DNA of 13,226 nucleotides from SIG701 sp045577175 (lineage in GTDB: Bacteria; Bacillota; Clostridia; Oscillospirales; CAG-272). Position numbers and translations under genes: made by a program. Shown one piece after another: positions 5,002 to 13,080 of the stretch. The DNA is taken from assembly GCA_045577175.1 (NCBI GenBank), contig JAZNHT010000020.1, positions 1 to 13,226 on the forward strand, written 5' to 3'. Position 1 is the stretch's first letter; every line of letters begins with the position of its first letter. Under the pieces are notes generated by a model. It was not told the origin of the DNA and searched no databases. It worked only from the letters and a program-made list of their open reading frames with translations.

Positions 5002-6561
5002 ATGTCCGGCACGGAAAAGAAGCAGGGCGGTTTGCTCGGCACGGCTGCCGTGATGGCGGTCATGATTCTGCTTTCCAAAATCTTCGGCTTGCTCCGTGAC
5101 ATTCTCGTTGCGGGCGCGTACGGAACAAGTGCCGCCGCCGTTGCATACGAAACGGCAAGCAGGCTGCCGATCCTCCTTTTTGATCTTGTGCTCGGCGGTG
5201 TCGTTTCCGCCGCGTTTATCCCGATCTTCAGCGATCTGCTCGTCCGTGAGGGCAAAAAATCCGCGATGTGCTACGCCGCATCCTATGTGAATGTGATCTC
5301 GCTTTTCACAGGCGCGATCACGCTCCTCGGCGTGCTGCTTGCATCCCCTCTCGTCAAATTGCTCGCGCCCGATCTGCCGGAGGAAACGCACGTGCTCGCC
5401 GCCAATCTTACGCAGATTCTCTTCCCCATGGTGATCTGCACGGGACTCGCCTACGCCTTCGTCGGCATCCTGCAATCCATGGGCGAATTTCGGATTCCTG
5501 CACTCATCAGCCTCGTTTCCAACACAATCATGGTCCTCTATCTCGTCTTTTTCGGCGACCGATTCGGTGTGACGGGTCTTGCCGCCGCGATGCTTATCGG
5601 ATGGGCGGCACAGGCAATCGTGCAGATTCCGTCTCTCATAAAATTCGGCTTCAGTCCGTCCTTGAAAGCAGGGCTGTTCACCCCCGACGTGCGCCGCAGT
5701 CTCAAGCTGGCTCTGCCGATTCTCGTCGGCACGTGGACACAGCCGATCTGCTCGCTTATCAACACGCGCTTCGCCTCCGGCATGGACGGCGGACGCGCAA
5801 TCACCGCGCTCGGCTACGGCAACCGCTTGTACACGATCCTCGTCGGCGTGTTCTCGTTCGTTGCGACGAATCTGCTCTTCCCGTATTTCTCCCGTGCATC
5901 CGCCGAGGGAAATCTCACAGCATCGCGCAAAATGATGATGACGTCCGTCAAGACGCTCTCGTTCATCATTGCGCCAATCGCGGGCGGACTGATCGTGCTC
6001 GCCGAGCCGATCTGCGCCATCCTGTACGAGCGCGGCGAATTTACGCCTGCCGATACCGCGCTTACGGCAACCGCGCTTCGCTTCTTTGCGGTCGGGATGC
6101 TGTTTTTAGCGGCGAATGAGGTACTCACCAAATCATTTTTCGCAGAAAAAAAGCCCGTCTATCCGATGCTCGCCGCCATCGGCGGCATGGCTGCGAACTT
6201 CATTTTCATCGTCCTTCTTGCCCCGCTCGGCATCGGCGGCATCGCGCTTGCATCCGGTCTTGCCGCCGCGGTGCAGTGCCTGCTCGGCGCGCTCTTTATG
6301 AAGCGGCTTACGAAAGCAGCACTGCCTGTCCGAGACCTTCTTGATCTTGTCAAATCCGTGCTTGCCGCCTCTTTGATGGCAGCCGCTTTGTATTTCATCC
6401 GTCCGCATCTGCCGGGCGGAAACGTAATCTCCACCGTCCTCGCCGTTTGCATCGGCGCGGCACTGTACGCGATTCTCACTCTGCTTCTCCGAAGCGAGGA
6501 GGCGCGCTTCGTCACCGAAAAATTCATCCATCCCTCAAAAAAAGGAGACTGTGCAAAATGA
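5002..6561 (+). CDS. murJ: MurJ/MviN-family lipid-linked precursor flippase
   Basis: The 519-residue protein is a polytopic MOP-superfamily transporter with about 14 hydrophobic segments. MurJ flips lipid II across the membrane for peptidoglycan synthesis. The N terminus matches the family: SKIFGLLRD (residues 25-33), ASRLPILLFDLVLGG, and SAAFIPIFSDLL (69-80). The central segment with GYGNRLY keeps the arginine matching E. coli R270. R32-D33 match R24-D25 of characterised MurJ. However, the position matching the functionally important Asp39 (TDAF in E. coli) reads AVAY here, with Val47. The protein may therefore be a MurJ paralogue that moves another undecaprenyl-linked glycan. ATG 5002 has AAGGAGG upstream. 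The stop overlaps the next start (ATGA at 6558). Confidence 0.9.
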   Translation: MSGTEKKQGGLLGTAAVMAVMILLSKIFGLLRDILVAGAYGTSAAAVAYETASRLPILLFDLVLGGVVSAAFIPIFSDLLVREGKKSAMCYAASYVNVISLFTGAITLLGVLLASPLVKLLAPDLPEETHVLAANLTQILFPMVICTGLAYAFVGILQSMGEFRIPALISLVSNTIMVLYLVFFGDRFGVTGLAAAMLIGWAAQAIVQIPSLIKFGFSPSLKAGLFTPDVRRSLKLALPILVGTWTQPICSLINTRFASGMDGGRAITALGYGNRLYTILVGVFSFVATNLLFPYFSRASAEGNLTASRKMMMTSVKTLSFIIAPIAGGLIVLAEPICAILYERGEFTPADTALTATALRFFAVGMLFLAANEVLTKSFFAEKKPVYPMLAAIGGMAANFIFIVLLAPLGIGGIALASGLAAAVQCLLGALFMKRLTKAALPVRDLLDLVKSVLAASLMAAALYFIRPHLPGGNVISTVLAVCIGAALYAILTLLLRSEEARFVTEKFIHPSKKGDCAK

Positions 6562-7688
6562 TCCGCGTTCTGCATTTTATTTCCGATTCCAACATCGGCG
6601 GTGCCGGTCGGCTTCTGATCCACTGCCTGAAAAATTTTGATCCGTCCCTCTTTTCCGTCTCCGTAGTCGTGCCGCGCGGAAGCGCTCTCGTTCCGCTGAT
6701 CGCCGAGACGGGCAAAGACGTAATCGAGTGCGATTTCGGACGGGACAAGTCCCACGAAAAGGGCGCACTCGCCGCGTATAAAAAGATCATCCGCGAGGTA
6801 AAGCCGCACATCGTACACACGCACTCCGCGTTTGATGCGAAGCTGGCGGCGTATCTCTGCGGAGTGAAGAGCCGCATCTACACGCGCCACAGCGTATTCG
6901 ATCCGCCGAAAAAGCTGACGACGTTCCCCGGCAAGCAGATCGCGGGACTGGTGAACAACACCCTCGCCACGCGCATTATCGCCGTTGCCGATGCCGCCGC
7001 GGACAATCTGACCGCAACGGGCGTACGCCCCGATAAAATCACCGTAATTCTGAACGGTGTGGAGGCGCTTCCACGCACGTCGGAGGAAGAAAAGCGCGCG
7101 CTGCGCGCCTCCCTCGGCTTTGCCGAGACGGATTTCGTGGCAGGCATCTCTGCCCGTTTTGAGCCGTACAAGGGACACTCGTACCTGATCGAATCGGCAA
7201 AGCGCGTCTGCGCCGAGAATCCGAACGTGAAATTTCTGCTGATGGGGCAGGGATCGACGTATGAGGAAACAGTCGCCGCCGTGAAGGATGCCGGTCTTTC
7301 GGATTTCGTCCGCTTCACGGGCTTCGTTTCCGACGTCGCACCGTATTACAATATTCTGAATCTCTCCCTCAACTGCTCGTGGGGCACGGAGGCGACCTCC
7401 CTCGCGCTGGCTGAGGCGATGAGCCTGTCACTTCCGACCGTGGCCACCCGTTTCGGCGGCAATCCCGGCATCATCAAGGACGGCGTAAACGGTCTGCTTA
7501 CGCCGATCAAGGATGCCGATGCGATGGCGGACGCAATTCTGAAGCTCGCGTCGGACAAGGTGCTGTACGACTCCCTCTCCGAAGGTGCCGCGCGCCTGTT
7601 TAAGGAGAATTTCACCGCCGCCGCCATGACGCGCAAAATTGAGGCGGTCTATCTTTCCGAAGCCGAGCGGTGCGGCTTCGCAAAATGA
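6558..7688 (+). CDS. GT4-family glycosyltransferase (GT-B fold)
   Basis: The 376-residue soluble enzyme should transfer a sugar from a nucleotide-sugar to a lipid-linked or polysaccharide acceptor at the inner membrane face. The N-terminal acceptor domain starts MIRVLHFISDSNIGGAGR, with the Gly-Gly loop (14-15) and HTHS (87-90). The C-terminal donor domain (about 190-360) has ISARFEPYKGH, with R200 and K205 at the usual basic positions, MGQGS (229-233), and the E-x7-E motif at E278 and E286 (EATSLALAE), followed by TRFGGNPGII. These are retaining GT4 (Glycos_transf_1) signatures; the exact sugars cannot be read from sequence. ATG 6558 overlaps the murJ stop and AGGAG lies upstream; upstream in-frame starts sit inside murJ. 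Coupling to murJ suggests both act on one lipid-linked glycan. Confidence 0.9.
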   Translation: MIRVLHFISDSNIGGAGRLLIHCLKNFDPSLFSVSVVVPRGSALVPLIAETGKDVIECDFGRDKSHEKGALAAYKKIIREVKPHIVHTHSAFDAKLAAYLCGVKSRIYTRHSVFDPPKKLTTFPGKQIAGLVNNTLATRIIAVADAAADNLTATGVRPDKITVILNGVEALPRTSEEEKRALRASLGFAETDFVAGISARFEPYKGHSYLIESAKRVCAENPNVKFLLMGQGSTYEETVAAVKDAGLSDFVRFTGFVSDVAPYYNILNLSLNCSWGTEATSLALAEAMSLSLPTVATRFGGNPGIIKDGVNGLLTPIKDADAMADAILKLASDKVLYDSLSEGAARLFKENFTAAAMTRKIEAVYLSEAERCGFAK

Positions 7689-7717
7689 ATTTTGAAATCG
7701 GTAAGGAGGTGCCGCTT

Positions 7718-10714
7718 ATGAAGCGAAGAGGTCTTTGCGTGCTGTTTGCCGCTTTGGCAGCCGTTCTTCTGTTTGTACCTGCATCGGTACGCGCCGAAAG
7801 CACACTGACTGCCTCCGCCGCCGCCACGCCGTCTCCCTCCCCCGATATAGGCATGAAGGGAACGCCGCTTGACGAATTTGCCGACGGCAGCATCGACGGA
7901 TGGATAGGCGGCTCGGGCATCTCCTCCGTCACGCTCACCGAGGAAGACGGTCACAACTGTCTGCGTGCCGAAACGGAGTCCGATACCGAAGACGGTCTCT
8001 TTACCGTCATGCGCCTGTTCGGAGACGATCGGCGCAATCTGATGGAGCACTCCCACGTGAGCACGGGCATCCGAATCGGCGAAAACACGGATGCCTTATA
8101 CTCCGTATCCGTTACACTCTATTCCGGTCTCTCAGCCGTCACGGCGGAGACGGAAATCGCCGGCGGTGCCTGGTACGCGATCAGCGCGGATATTTCCGCG
8201 TGGGATGTACGCACAGGCGTCGATTTTCTGGAAATCCGTGTGCACTCCGCAGAAAACGCGCCGACCGATGCCATTCTTCTGAGCGGCATTTCCGCCACGG
8301 GAACCGCTTCGCTTGATTCCGTCCATGCGTTTCTCACGTTCGGCTTCACCGCAGACGGCGGCAGTGCCGTCTACGAGGAAGGCGCATACGCACTCGATGC
8401 CGGTGAGGATGGCATTCTGACACTTGTTGCCAACGCCGCACGGGAGGAATACGCAGCCGGCGAAGGCACGGCGGCGTTTCAAATCGTCCTGTCCGGCGCA
8501 AAATCGGGCGGCACGCTCTCCCTTGCCGTATCCGATGCGTTCTCCGGCGTTTCTTCCTTTGCCGTATCCTCCTCATGCACTCTGTATGAAGGAAAAAATA
8601 CGTATCTTCTTCCTTTTGATCCTGCGGTAGCCCTGCACGCGTACCGACTCAGCTTCAACTCTTTGTTCGCCGCAAAGGAAGCCGTTCGCCTGCACGCGGT
8701 ATCTCTCGTCTATCTCCCCGAAACGGATACCTCGGCATACGCAGGAAAAATCACCTCCTGCACGTTCTCCGACGGACTCTCCGCGCTAACGGTAACGGGC
8801 ACCCTGCCCTCCAAAACGGTCACGGACAACATCCGTGGGAAAATCGTTCTGTATGAAATCCCCGTGTGGTCCGATACGGAAACCGTACTCGAAACCGGCA
8901 CCCCCATCGCCGAAATCAAGGTTTCCACCAGCTTCCGTTTTCATGTGGATCTGAAAGGGCACGAGGCATCTGCCGCCGTCAGCCGCTATGCCGCGGTGCT
9001 TGTTCATGAAGACAGCGTGATCCCGATCGCACCCGCCCTCTTTCCGGATGCGGCAAGCGGCGAAAAGCGTGCCTACCGATCCGCAGTCGGTCTCTCAGGC
9101 GCGGATGCCGCAGGCGTTTTCACCGCCAATGCCGCCGCCGTAATCGTGGACGTTTACGTGGACGAGCTTCTCGGCGGTGTCGCCGGAAACAACAGCGGAC
9201 GGCTCTGCATCCGCGGCGGTCGGTACTACTATCTCGACACCGAACTGCTCCGCGCGCTCGATGACGAGCTTCGCTTTTACAGTGCGGCGGACGTGGATGT
9301 GTATCTCCGCCTTTTGTGCGAAACGGATCTTTCCGCCCGCAACTTCACCTTTTCCTATGACGGCGCGAGCTTCTTCGCCTTTGACGTGACAAATGAGGAC
9401 GGCGCGTATATGCTTTCCGCAGTAACAGATCACCTTGCATCCTCCTATCCGTCCGTGCGCGGATTTATCGTCGGAGAGAGACTGGACAGCGCCCTCTATA
9501 ACGGTGCGGATATGTCCAATCTCGCCGCCTACGCCGCACTGTGCGCCGATACGATGCAGATTGTGTACACCGCCGCCGCCGCGCATATTCCCGATGTTTC
9601 CGTTATTGCACCGATCGGACACTACCTCGCAGAGGCGGAGAACGATTCTTCCGCCGCCGCGGATTCTGTTCTTTTCTCCGTGCATCTCTCCCGTTCTATT
9701 GCGGAAAGCAGCAACATGCCTTACGGACTTCTGTACGTCTCCGACAATGCCGCGGAGATGGTGGGACATACGGAAAATATTCTGAGCCGCATGAGCGTCA
9801 TGCACGCCGCTGTCCCGAGCGAGCTGTTTCTCCTCTGGCAGCCTGCTTTTGCCAATGCTGAATCCATCATTTCGGAATACAGTATACGGTGCGAAGCGGT
9901 CGAGAGACTGAATATCCGTGCATTTTTCCTCGGCGTGGAGCGACAGACGGACACGGATGCCCTCTATCGGAATCTGAAATACGTGGAGGTTGCGGGCGAT
10001 ACGGGCCGCACACTGCACGAATATGACGCAGAGCTTCTCCCCAATGCACCGGGCGAAGCTGATTACACCAGCACCTACAGCCTGTACGATTTTTCCGAAT
10101 CCTTCAGCACCCTTGACTGGATCGCCGGCAGCGGATGCTCCCAGCTCACAACGCAAGCGGATATTCTTGCAAAGGACACGCGCGTGATGCACGCCGTTTT
10201 CCTTTCCGAAGACGGCGATATGTTCGGCAAAGTCAGCGGCAACATCCTATGCATGATGCCTGCCGCCGTGGATTTTACCGCCGCGCCGTACATCAGCTGT
10301 TCGCTTCGCGTCAACTCCTCCTTGGAATCCACTGATACGGCGGAGCTTGTTTTCGTTTTCGGCAGCGATGACGCACGGGCGGAATACGCGATCACCGTAC
10401 CCACAGGACAGACTGTCCACGTGTTGTGCGATCTCTCGGAATACGGAAAAATCGCCGCGATCAATTCCGCCGCCATTCTCGTGAAAGCGGATTCTCCCGT
10501 AACGATGGATATTTCGGAAATCCGCTGTCACAGCAATACACACACGCAGGACGCACTGCAAAACTATTTTACTGCCTCCCTCGCGCCTGACTCCGCCGGT
10601 ACCGTTACGGTTGCACAAGTCGCCGTACTCCTGCTTCTTTTGGTTGCTACGCTGTCTGTATTTGCGCTTCTCTCACGCAAGGAAAGCGCACGGCGCAAAG
10701 GCATCGATCCCTGA
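7718..10714 (+). CDS. Large secreted, membrane-anchored protein with possible DUF5722/TIM-barrel-like core
   Basis: The 998-residue product starts with a signal peptide (MKRRG, hydrophobic stretch, probable cleavage after VRA at 26) and ends with a membrane helix (about 966-987) and a basic tail, so the bulk is extracellular. An N-terminal beta-rich module starts near 50 with SIDGWIGGSGISS (58-70). A related motif, DWIAGSGCSQ (from 800), opens a C-terminal module to about 950: two carbohydrate-binding-like sandwiches flanking the core. The core (about 453-790) has alternating strand/helix character, with VIVDVYVDELL, ADVDVYLRLLCE and FIVGERLD (583-590), resembling DUF5722 or a glycoside-hydrolase barrel. 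That assignment is tentative, and catalytic residues cannot be fixed (E587 is a candidate). ATG 7718 is chosen for its AAGGAGG and signal peptide; ATG 7685 overlaps the upstream stop without a site. It follows the GT gene by 29 bp. Confidence 0.8.
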   Translation: MKRRGLCVLFAALAAVLLFVPASVRAESTLTASAAATPSPSPDIGMKGTPLDEFADGSIDGWIGGSGISSVTLTEEDGHNCLRAETESDTEDGLFTVMRLFGDDRRNLMEHSHVSTGIRIGENTDALYSVSVTLYSGLSAVTAETEIAGGAWYAISADISAWDVRTGVDFLEIRVHSAENAPTDAILLSGISATGTASLDSVHAFLTFGFTADGGSAVYEEGAYALDAGEDGILTLVANAAREEYAAGEGTAAFQIVLSGAKSGGTLSLAVSDAFSGVSSFAVSSSCTLYEGKNTYLLPFDPAVALHAYRLSFNSLFAAKEAVRLHAVSLVYLPETDTSAYAGKITSCTFSDGLSALTVTGTLPSKTVTDNIRGKIVLYEIPVWSDTETVLETGTPIAEIKVSTSFRFHVDLKGHEASAAVSRYAAVLVHEDSVIPIAPALFPDAASGEKRAYRSAVGLSGADAAGVFTANAAAVIVDVYVDELLGGVAGNNSGRLCIRGGRYYYLDTELLRALDDELRFYSAADVDVYLRLLCETDLSARNFTFSYDGASFFAFDVTNEDGAYMLSAVTDHLASSYPSVRGFIVGERLDSALYNGADMSNLAAYAALCADTMQIVYTAAAAHIPDVSVIAPIGHYLAEAENDSSAAADSVLFSVHLSRSIAESSNMPYGLLYVSDNAAEMVGHTENILSRMSVMHAAVPSELFLLWQPAFANAESIISEYSIRCEAVERLNIRAFFLGVERQTDTDALYRNLKYVEVAGDTGRTLHEYDAELLPNAPGEADYTSTYSLYDFSESFSTLDWIAGSGCSQLTTQADILAKDTRVMHAVFLSEDGDMFGKVSGNILCMMPAAVDFTAAPYISCSLRVNSSLESTDTAELVFVFGSDDARAEYAITVPTGQTVHVLCDLSEYGKIAAINSAAILVKADSPVTMDISEIRCHSNTHTQDALQNYFTASLAPDSAGTVTVAQVAVLLLLLVATLSVFALLSRKESARRKGIDP

Positions 10715-10728
10715 CGGAGGATTTCTTT

Positions 10729-10989
10729 ATGAAATACCGTATTTTCTCCCTTCTTTTTGCCGCCGCCATGGTCGGCACAGGTGCTGTCTATCTCGCCCGT
10801 GGGAGTGCTTCGCTCGTGTTCGTTCTGCCGATTCTCACGCTGTGTTTGTGGGCGATCTCAGCACTTCAGCTTCTCGAAATCCGCGCGGCCGGCGGACGCG
10901 GCATCATCACGCTTTTGCCGGCGCTCGCCATGGGTCTCGCCGCCCTTGCCGCCACACTTGCAACGCTCGCTTACTACGCGGGAATGTGA
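10729..10989 (+). CDS. Small three-helix membrane protein of unknown function
   Basis: The 86-residue protein is nearly all hydrophobic, with three predicted membrane helices (about 5-24, 28-48 and 60-82) joined by short loops, including the charged LEIRAAGGRG between helices two and three. GGAGG lies 8 nt upstream of ATG 10729, and only 14 bp separate it from the large secreted protein, so the two are likely co-translated. I do not recognise the family. It may be a partner or membrane accessory of the preceding protein, or of the flippase. It is the last gene of the operon; a terminator follows. Confidence 0.75.
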   Translation: MKYRIFSLLFAAAMVGTGAVYLARGSASLVFVLPILTLCLWAISALQLLEIRAAGGRGIITLLPALAMGLAALAATLATLAYYAGM

Positions 10990-10998
10990 AACGAAAAG

Positions 10999-11035
10999 AA
11001 ATCCTGCTCCACTCGGCGCAGGATTTTTTATTTTT
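10999..11035 (+). terminator. Rho-independent terminator ending the envelope operon
   Basis: Perfect 9-bp stem (10999-11007 with 11018-11026), 10-nt loop, and a T-rich tail (TTTTTT then A then TTTTT). It starts 9 bp after the small membrane gene and ends 3 bp before the padR -35 box. Confidence 0.92.
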
Positions 11036-11038
11036 CTC

Positions 11039-11067
11039 TTGACAAACAATACTATGTGTGGTATAGT
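11039..11067 (+). promoter_or_regulatory. Promoter of the padR-DUF1700-DUF4097 operon
   Basis: Perfect TTGACA (11039-11044), 17-bp spacer, TATAGT (11062-11067). The ribosome binding site AAGGAGG (11077-11083) and ATG 11091 follow. Confidence 0.9.
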
Positions 11068-11070
11068 ATT
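11048..11070 (+). promoter_or_regulatory. Probable PadR operator
   Basis: A perfect inverted repeat, AATACTAT (11048-11055) and ATAGTATT (11063-11070) with a 7-bp spacer, covers the spacer and the whole -10 box. PadR regulators bind such AT-rich palindromes, so the regulator encoded 20 bp downstream probably represses its own operon by blocking RNA polymerase. The site is seen directly; binding is inferred. Confidence 0.75.
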
Positions 11071-11090
11071 ATGCATAAGGAGGTATCAAT

Positions 11091-11408
11091 ATGGATATTC
11101 AACTGAAGCGCGGACTGCTCGACGTGTGCGTTCTTGCCGCAATCAAGGACGTGCCCTCCTACGGATACCAAATCATCAAAGATATGAAGCCCTACGTAGA
11201 GATGTCGGAATCAACGCTGTATCCGATTCTCAGGCGGTTGGAGAGCGCACAGCTTCTCACCGTTCAGGCGGCGGAGCACAACGGGCGGCTTCGGAAATAC
11301 TACCGCATCACGCCCGCGGGAGTCCGGCGCATCGAAGATTTCAAGATGGAGTGGAACGAAATTCTGTCCATTTACCGTTTCGTGACAAAGGGGGAAAACC
11401 ATGACTAA
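11091..11408 (+). CDS. PadR-family transcriptional regulator
   Basis: The 105-residue protein is a short (PadR-s2-like) winged-helix regulator. Family landmarks are LKRGLLDVCVLAAI (5-18), SYGYQIIKDM in the first helix-turn-helix part, STLYPILRRLE as the recognition helix, the wing with GRLRKYYRITPAG, and a short C-terminal helix for dimerisation. It is the first gene of a three-gene unit in the conserved Firmicute order padR-DUF1700-DUF4097. Its stop overlaps the next start by 8 bp. The palindrome over its own -10 box indicates autoregulation. The inducing signal is unknown; related PadR systems often answer to membrane or antibiotic stress. Confidence 0.93.
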   Translation: MDIQLKRGLLDVCVLAAIKDVPSYGYQIIKDMKPYVEMSESTLYPILRRLESAQLLTVQAAEHNGRLRKYYRITPAGVRRIEDFKMEWNEILSIYRFVTKGENHD

Positions 11409-11988
11409 AAGTGAATTTTTACACCGGTTATCCGCGCGATTGCAAGCACTGTCCGAAAATGACCGTGCAGCGGCACTCACGTACTGGAGCGAGATGATCG
11501 ACGACCGCATGGAGGACGGCATGAGCGAGGAGGACGCTGTCCGCGCTGTGGGTACTCCGGCAGAGGCCGCCGCACAGATTTTGGGCGAGGCGTTGCCTCC
11601 CGAGCCGCACAAACCCCAACGAAAACGAAAGACATGGGAGATTGTGCTTCTCATTTTAGGCTCGCCTGTCTGGCTGTCGCTTCTGATTGCCGCCTTCGCG
11701 GTCCTTCTGTCGGTATACCTTTCCGTTTGGGCGGTTGTGATCTCTTTGTGGGCGAGTGCGATCGCTGTCACCGTAACGGGGCCCGTATCGCTCGTGTACG
11801 GTATTTCCTGTCTGATCGGCGCGGACGTAAGCGGAGGACTTCTGTATATCGGCGCGGCGTTTGCCTTTGTCGGCATCGGACTGTCCCTCTTTGCCTTGTC
11901 CCTGTGGAGTGCCAAAGAAATCTGCGCACTCACCGCGCGTCTATTGAGAAGAAAGAATGCCCCACTGAAAAAGGAGAAAGGATTATGA
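11401..11988 (+). CDS. DUF1700 (HAAS-type) membrane protein
   Basis: The 195-residue protein has a cytosolic helical N-terminal domain (about 1-65) typical of DUF1700/HAAS proteins: MTKSEFLHRLSARLQALSE, YWSEMIDDRMEDGMSEEDAV, and VGTPAEAAAQILGE. A basic linker (KPQRKRK) and several membrane helices (about 79-105, 108-140 and 145-172) follow, with a basic C-terminal tail. In this cassette the protein is usually taken as the membrane partner of the PadR regulator and the DUF4097 protein; its biochemical role is not established. ATG 11401 lies inside the end of padR with a G-rich binding site upstream. It ends in an ATGA overlap with the DUF4097 gene, so all three are translationally coupled. Confidence 0.88.
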   Translation: MTKSEFLHRLSARLQALSENDRAAALTYWSEMIDDRMEDGMSEEDAVRAVGTPAEAAAQILGEALPPEPHKPQRKRKTWEIVLLILGSPVWLSLLIAAFAVLLSVYLSVWAVVISLWASAIAVTVTGPVSLVYGISCLIGADVSGGLLYIGAAFAFVGIGLSLFALSLWSAKEICALTARLLRRKNAPLKKEKGL

Positions 11989-12989
11989 AAAAAATGCTTA
12001 TTTTTGCCGCTGTTGCCGTCGGAATCGGCATCATCCTTGCACTGATCGGTTGCGGACTGAACGGCTTCCGACTGCCGACAGCTAAGACCGAAACGAACAC
12101 CTACCCGATCGAAGCGGATTTTCAAAACATATCCGTAATCGCTGCAACCGCCGATGTCCGCCTCCTGCCCGCAGAGGGAGAAGCGTGCACCGCCGTGTGC
12201 AAAGAATCCCCGAAACTCCGTTTTTCAGCCGCAGTAGAGAACGGCACGCTCACCGTTACCGTTCAGGATACGCAAAAATGGTACGAGAGGCTGTTTACAT
12301 TCTTCATGCCGAGCGTAACTGTTTATCTGCCTCAGCATGAATACGGCACGCTCACCGCGCAGGTGACAACCGGTGACGTGGAGGTAGCGCCGGAGTTTCT
12401 GTTCACCTCCGTTTCCTTGACAGGCACCACGGGAGATGTTCGATTTTCGGCAAGCGCAAAAGATCATATTTCCATCGAAAGAACAACCGGCTCCGTTCAG
12501 GTATCGGGCACGGCTTGCACAGATTTAGGCATACGTCTAACAACAGGCAAGGCCACCCTGCAAATAATCCTGTGTGACACGGTTTCCATCCATGTCAGCA
12601 CGGGTGATACCGATCTCACCGACGTAAGCTGTACGGATCTGCAAATCGAATCGACCACCGGCGACGTTACGCTCGCGCACACAATTGCCGCCGAAACGAT
12701 CCGCGTAAAGACCTCCACAGGCGACGTGCGGTTTGATAAATCGGACGGAAGAGAGATCTATGCAGAGACCTCCACAGGCGATGTAACGGGCACGCTTATC
12801 ACAAACAAGGTGTTCTTCGCGCAGACGAGCACGGGAAAAATCCGCGTACCGAAAACGACCTCGGGCGGCAGATGCGAAATCAACACCGGCACGGGCAATA
12901 TTTCGATAGAAATCGCCGCCCCGGACAGCGATACTCCCGATGAGGTTTTTGAAACGGCACCGCTTATCGAACCGCCCGCCGAAGACTGA
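11985..12989 (+). CDS. DUF4097-family beta-repeat surface protein, possible lipoprotein
   Basis: The 334-residue protein starts MKKMLIFAAV and has a hydrophobic segment ending in L-I-G-C (20-23), which fits a lipobox with C23 as the lipidated residue. An uncleaved membrane anchor is the alternative. From about 128 on, ten turns carry a [TS]TG[DSKN] motif at 128, 148, 167, 186, 205, 224, 244, 263, 282 and 302, a period of 19-20 residues typical of a DUF4097 single-stranded right-handed beta-helix or adhesin-like solenoid. The tail (311-334) is acidic and Pro-rich. The start at 11985 has AAGGAG upstream and overlaps the DUF1700 stop; the longer upstream frame lies inside that gene. It is the last gene of the padR unit. 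Its ligand is unknown. Confidence 0.9.
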   Translation: MKKMLIFAAVAVGIGIILALIGCGLNGFRLPTAKTETNTYPIEADFQNISVIAATADVRLLPAEGEACTAVCKESPKLRFSAAVENGTLTVTVQDTQKWYERLFTFFMPSVTVYLPQHEYGTLTAQVTTGDVEVAPEFLFTSVSLTGTTGDVRFSASAKDHISIERTTGSVQVSGTACTDLGIRLTTGKATLQIILCDTVSIHVSTGDTDLTDVSCTDLQIESTTGDVTLAHTIAAETIRVKTSTGDVRFDKSDGREIYAETSTGDVTGTLITNKVFFAQTSTGKIRVPKTTSGGRCEINTGTGNISIEIAAPDSDTPDEVFETAPLIEPPAED

Positions 12990-13009
12990 GCGACAAAAAA
13001 GGCTATTGC

Positions 13010-13028
13010 TTTAGAGCAGTTCTCTAAA
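13010..13028 (+). other. Small hairpin downstream of the DUF4097 gene
   Basis: TTTAGAG (13010-13016) and CTCTAAA (13022-13028) form a perfect 7-bp stem with a 5-nt loop. No T tract follows. It may stabilise the mRNA end ahead of the terminator. Confidence 0.4.
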
Positions 13029-13042
13029 GGACAGTTTTGAGG

Positions 13043-13078
13043 AATACGGTATATCTCGAAAGAGGTATGCCGTATTTT
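13043..13078 (+). terminator. Terminator of the padR operon
   Basis: A 15-bp stem (13043-13057 with 13062-13076) closed by a GAAA tetraloop. All positions pair on the plus-strand RNA, two as G-U wobbles, and a short T run follows. The T tract is short, so efficiency is uncertain. Confidence 0.75.
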
Positions 13079-13080
13079 GG

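Noticed and set aside
3640..5475. 611-codon open frame on the minus strand across the carboxypeptidase gene and the start of murJ
   Set aside because: It is antisense to two clearly recognisable genes and its translation is rich in Arg, Asp, Glu and Gly with no domain; it results from GC-rich wobble positions of the real genes.
5268..6119. 283-codon frame on the plus strand in another frame inside murJ
   Set aside because: Arg- and His-rich translation, no ribosome binding site, entirely within a well-supported murJ.
9095..10192. 365-codon minus-strand frame opposite the large secreted protein
   Set aside because: Shadow of the real gene; no binding site and no recognisable domain.
12366..12900. 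DNA-level tandem repeat in the DUF4097 gene
   Set aside because: The repeat is conserved in protein motif but the nucleotide units are diverged, so it is an old protein repeat rather than a recent DNA array; it is not a CRISPR array either.
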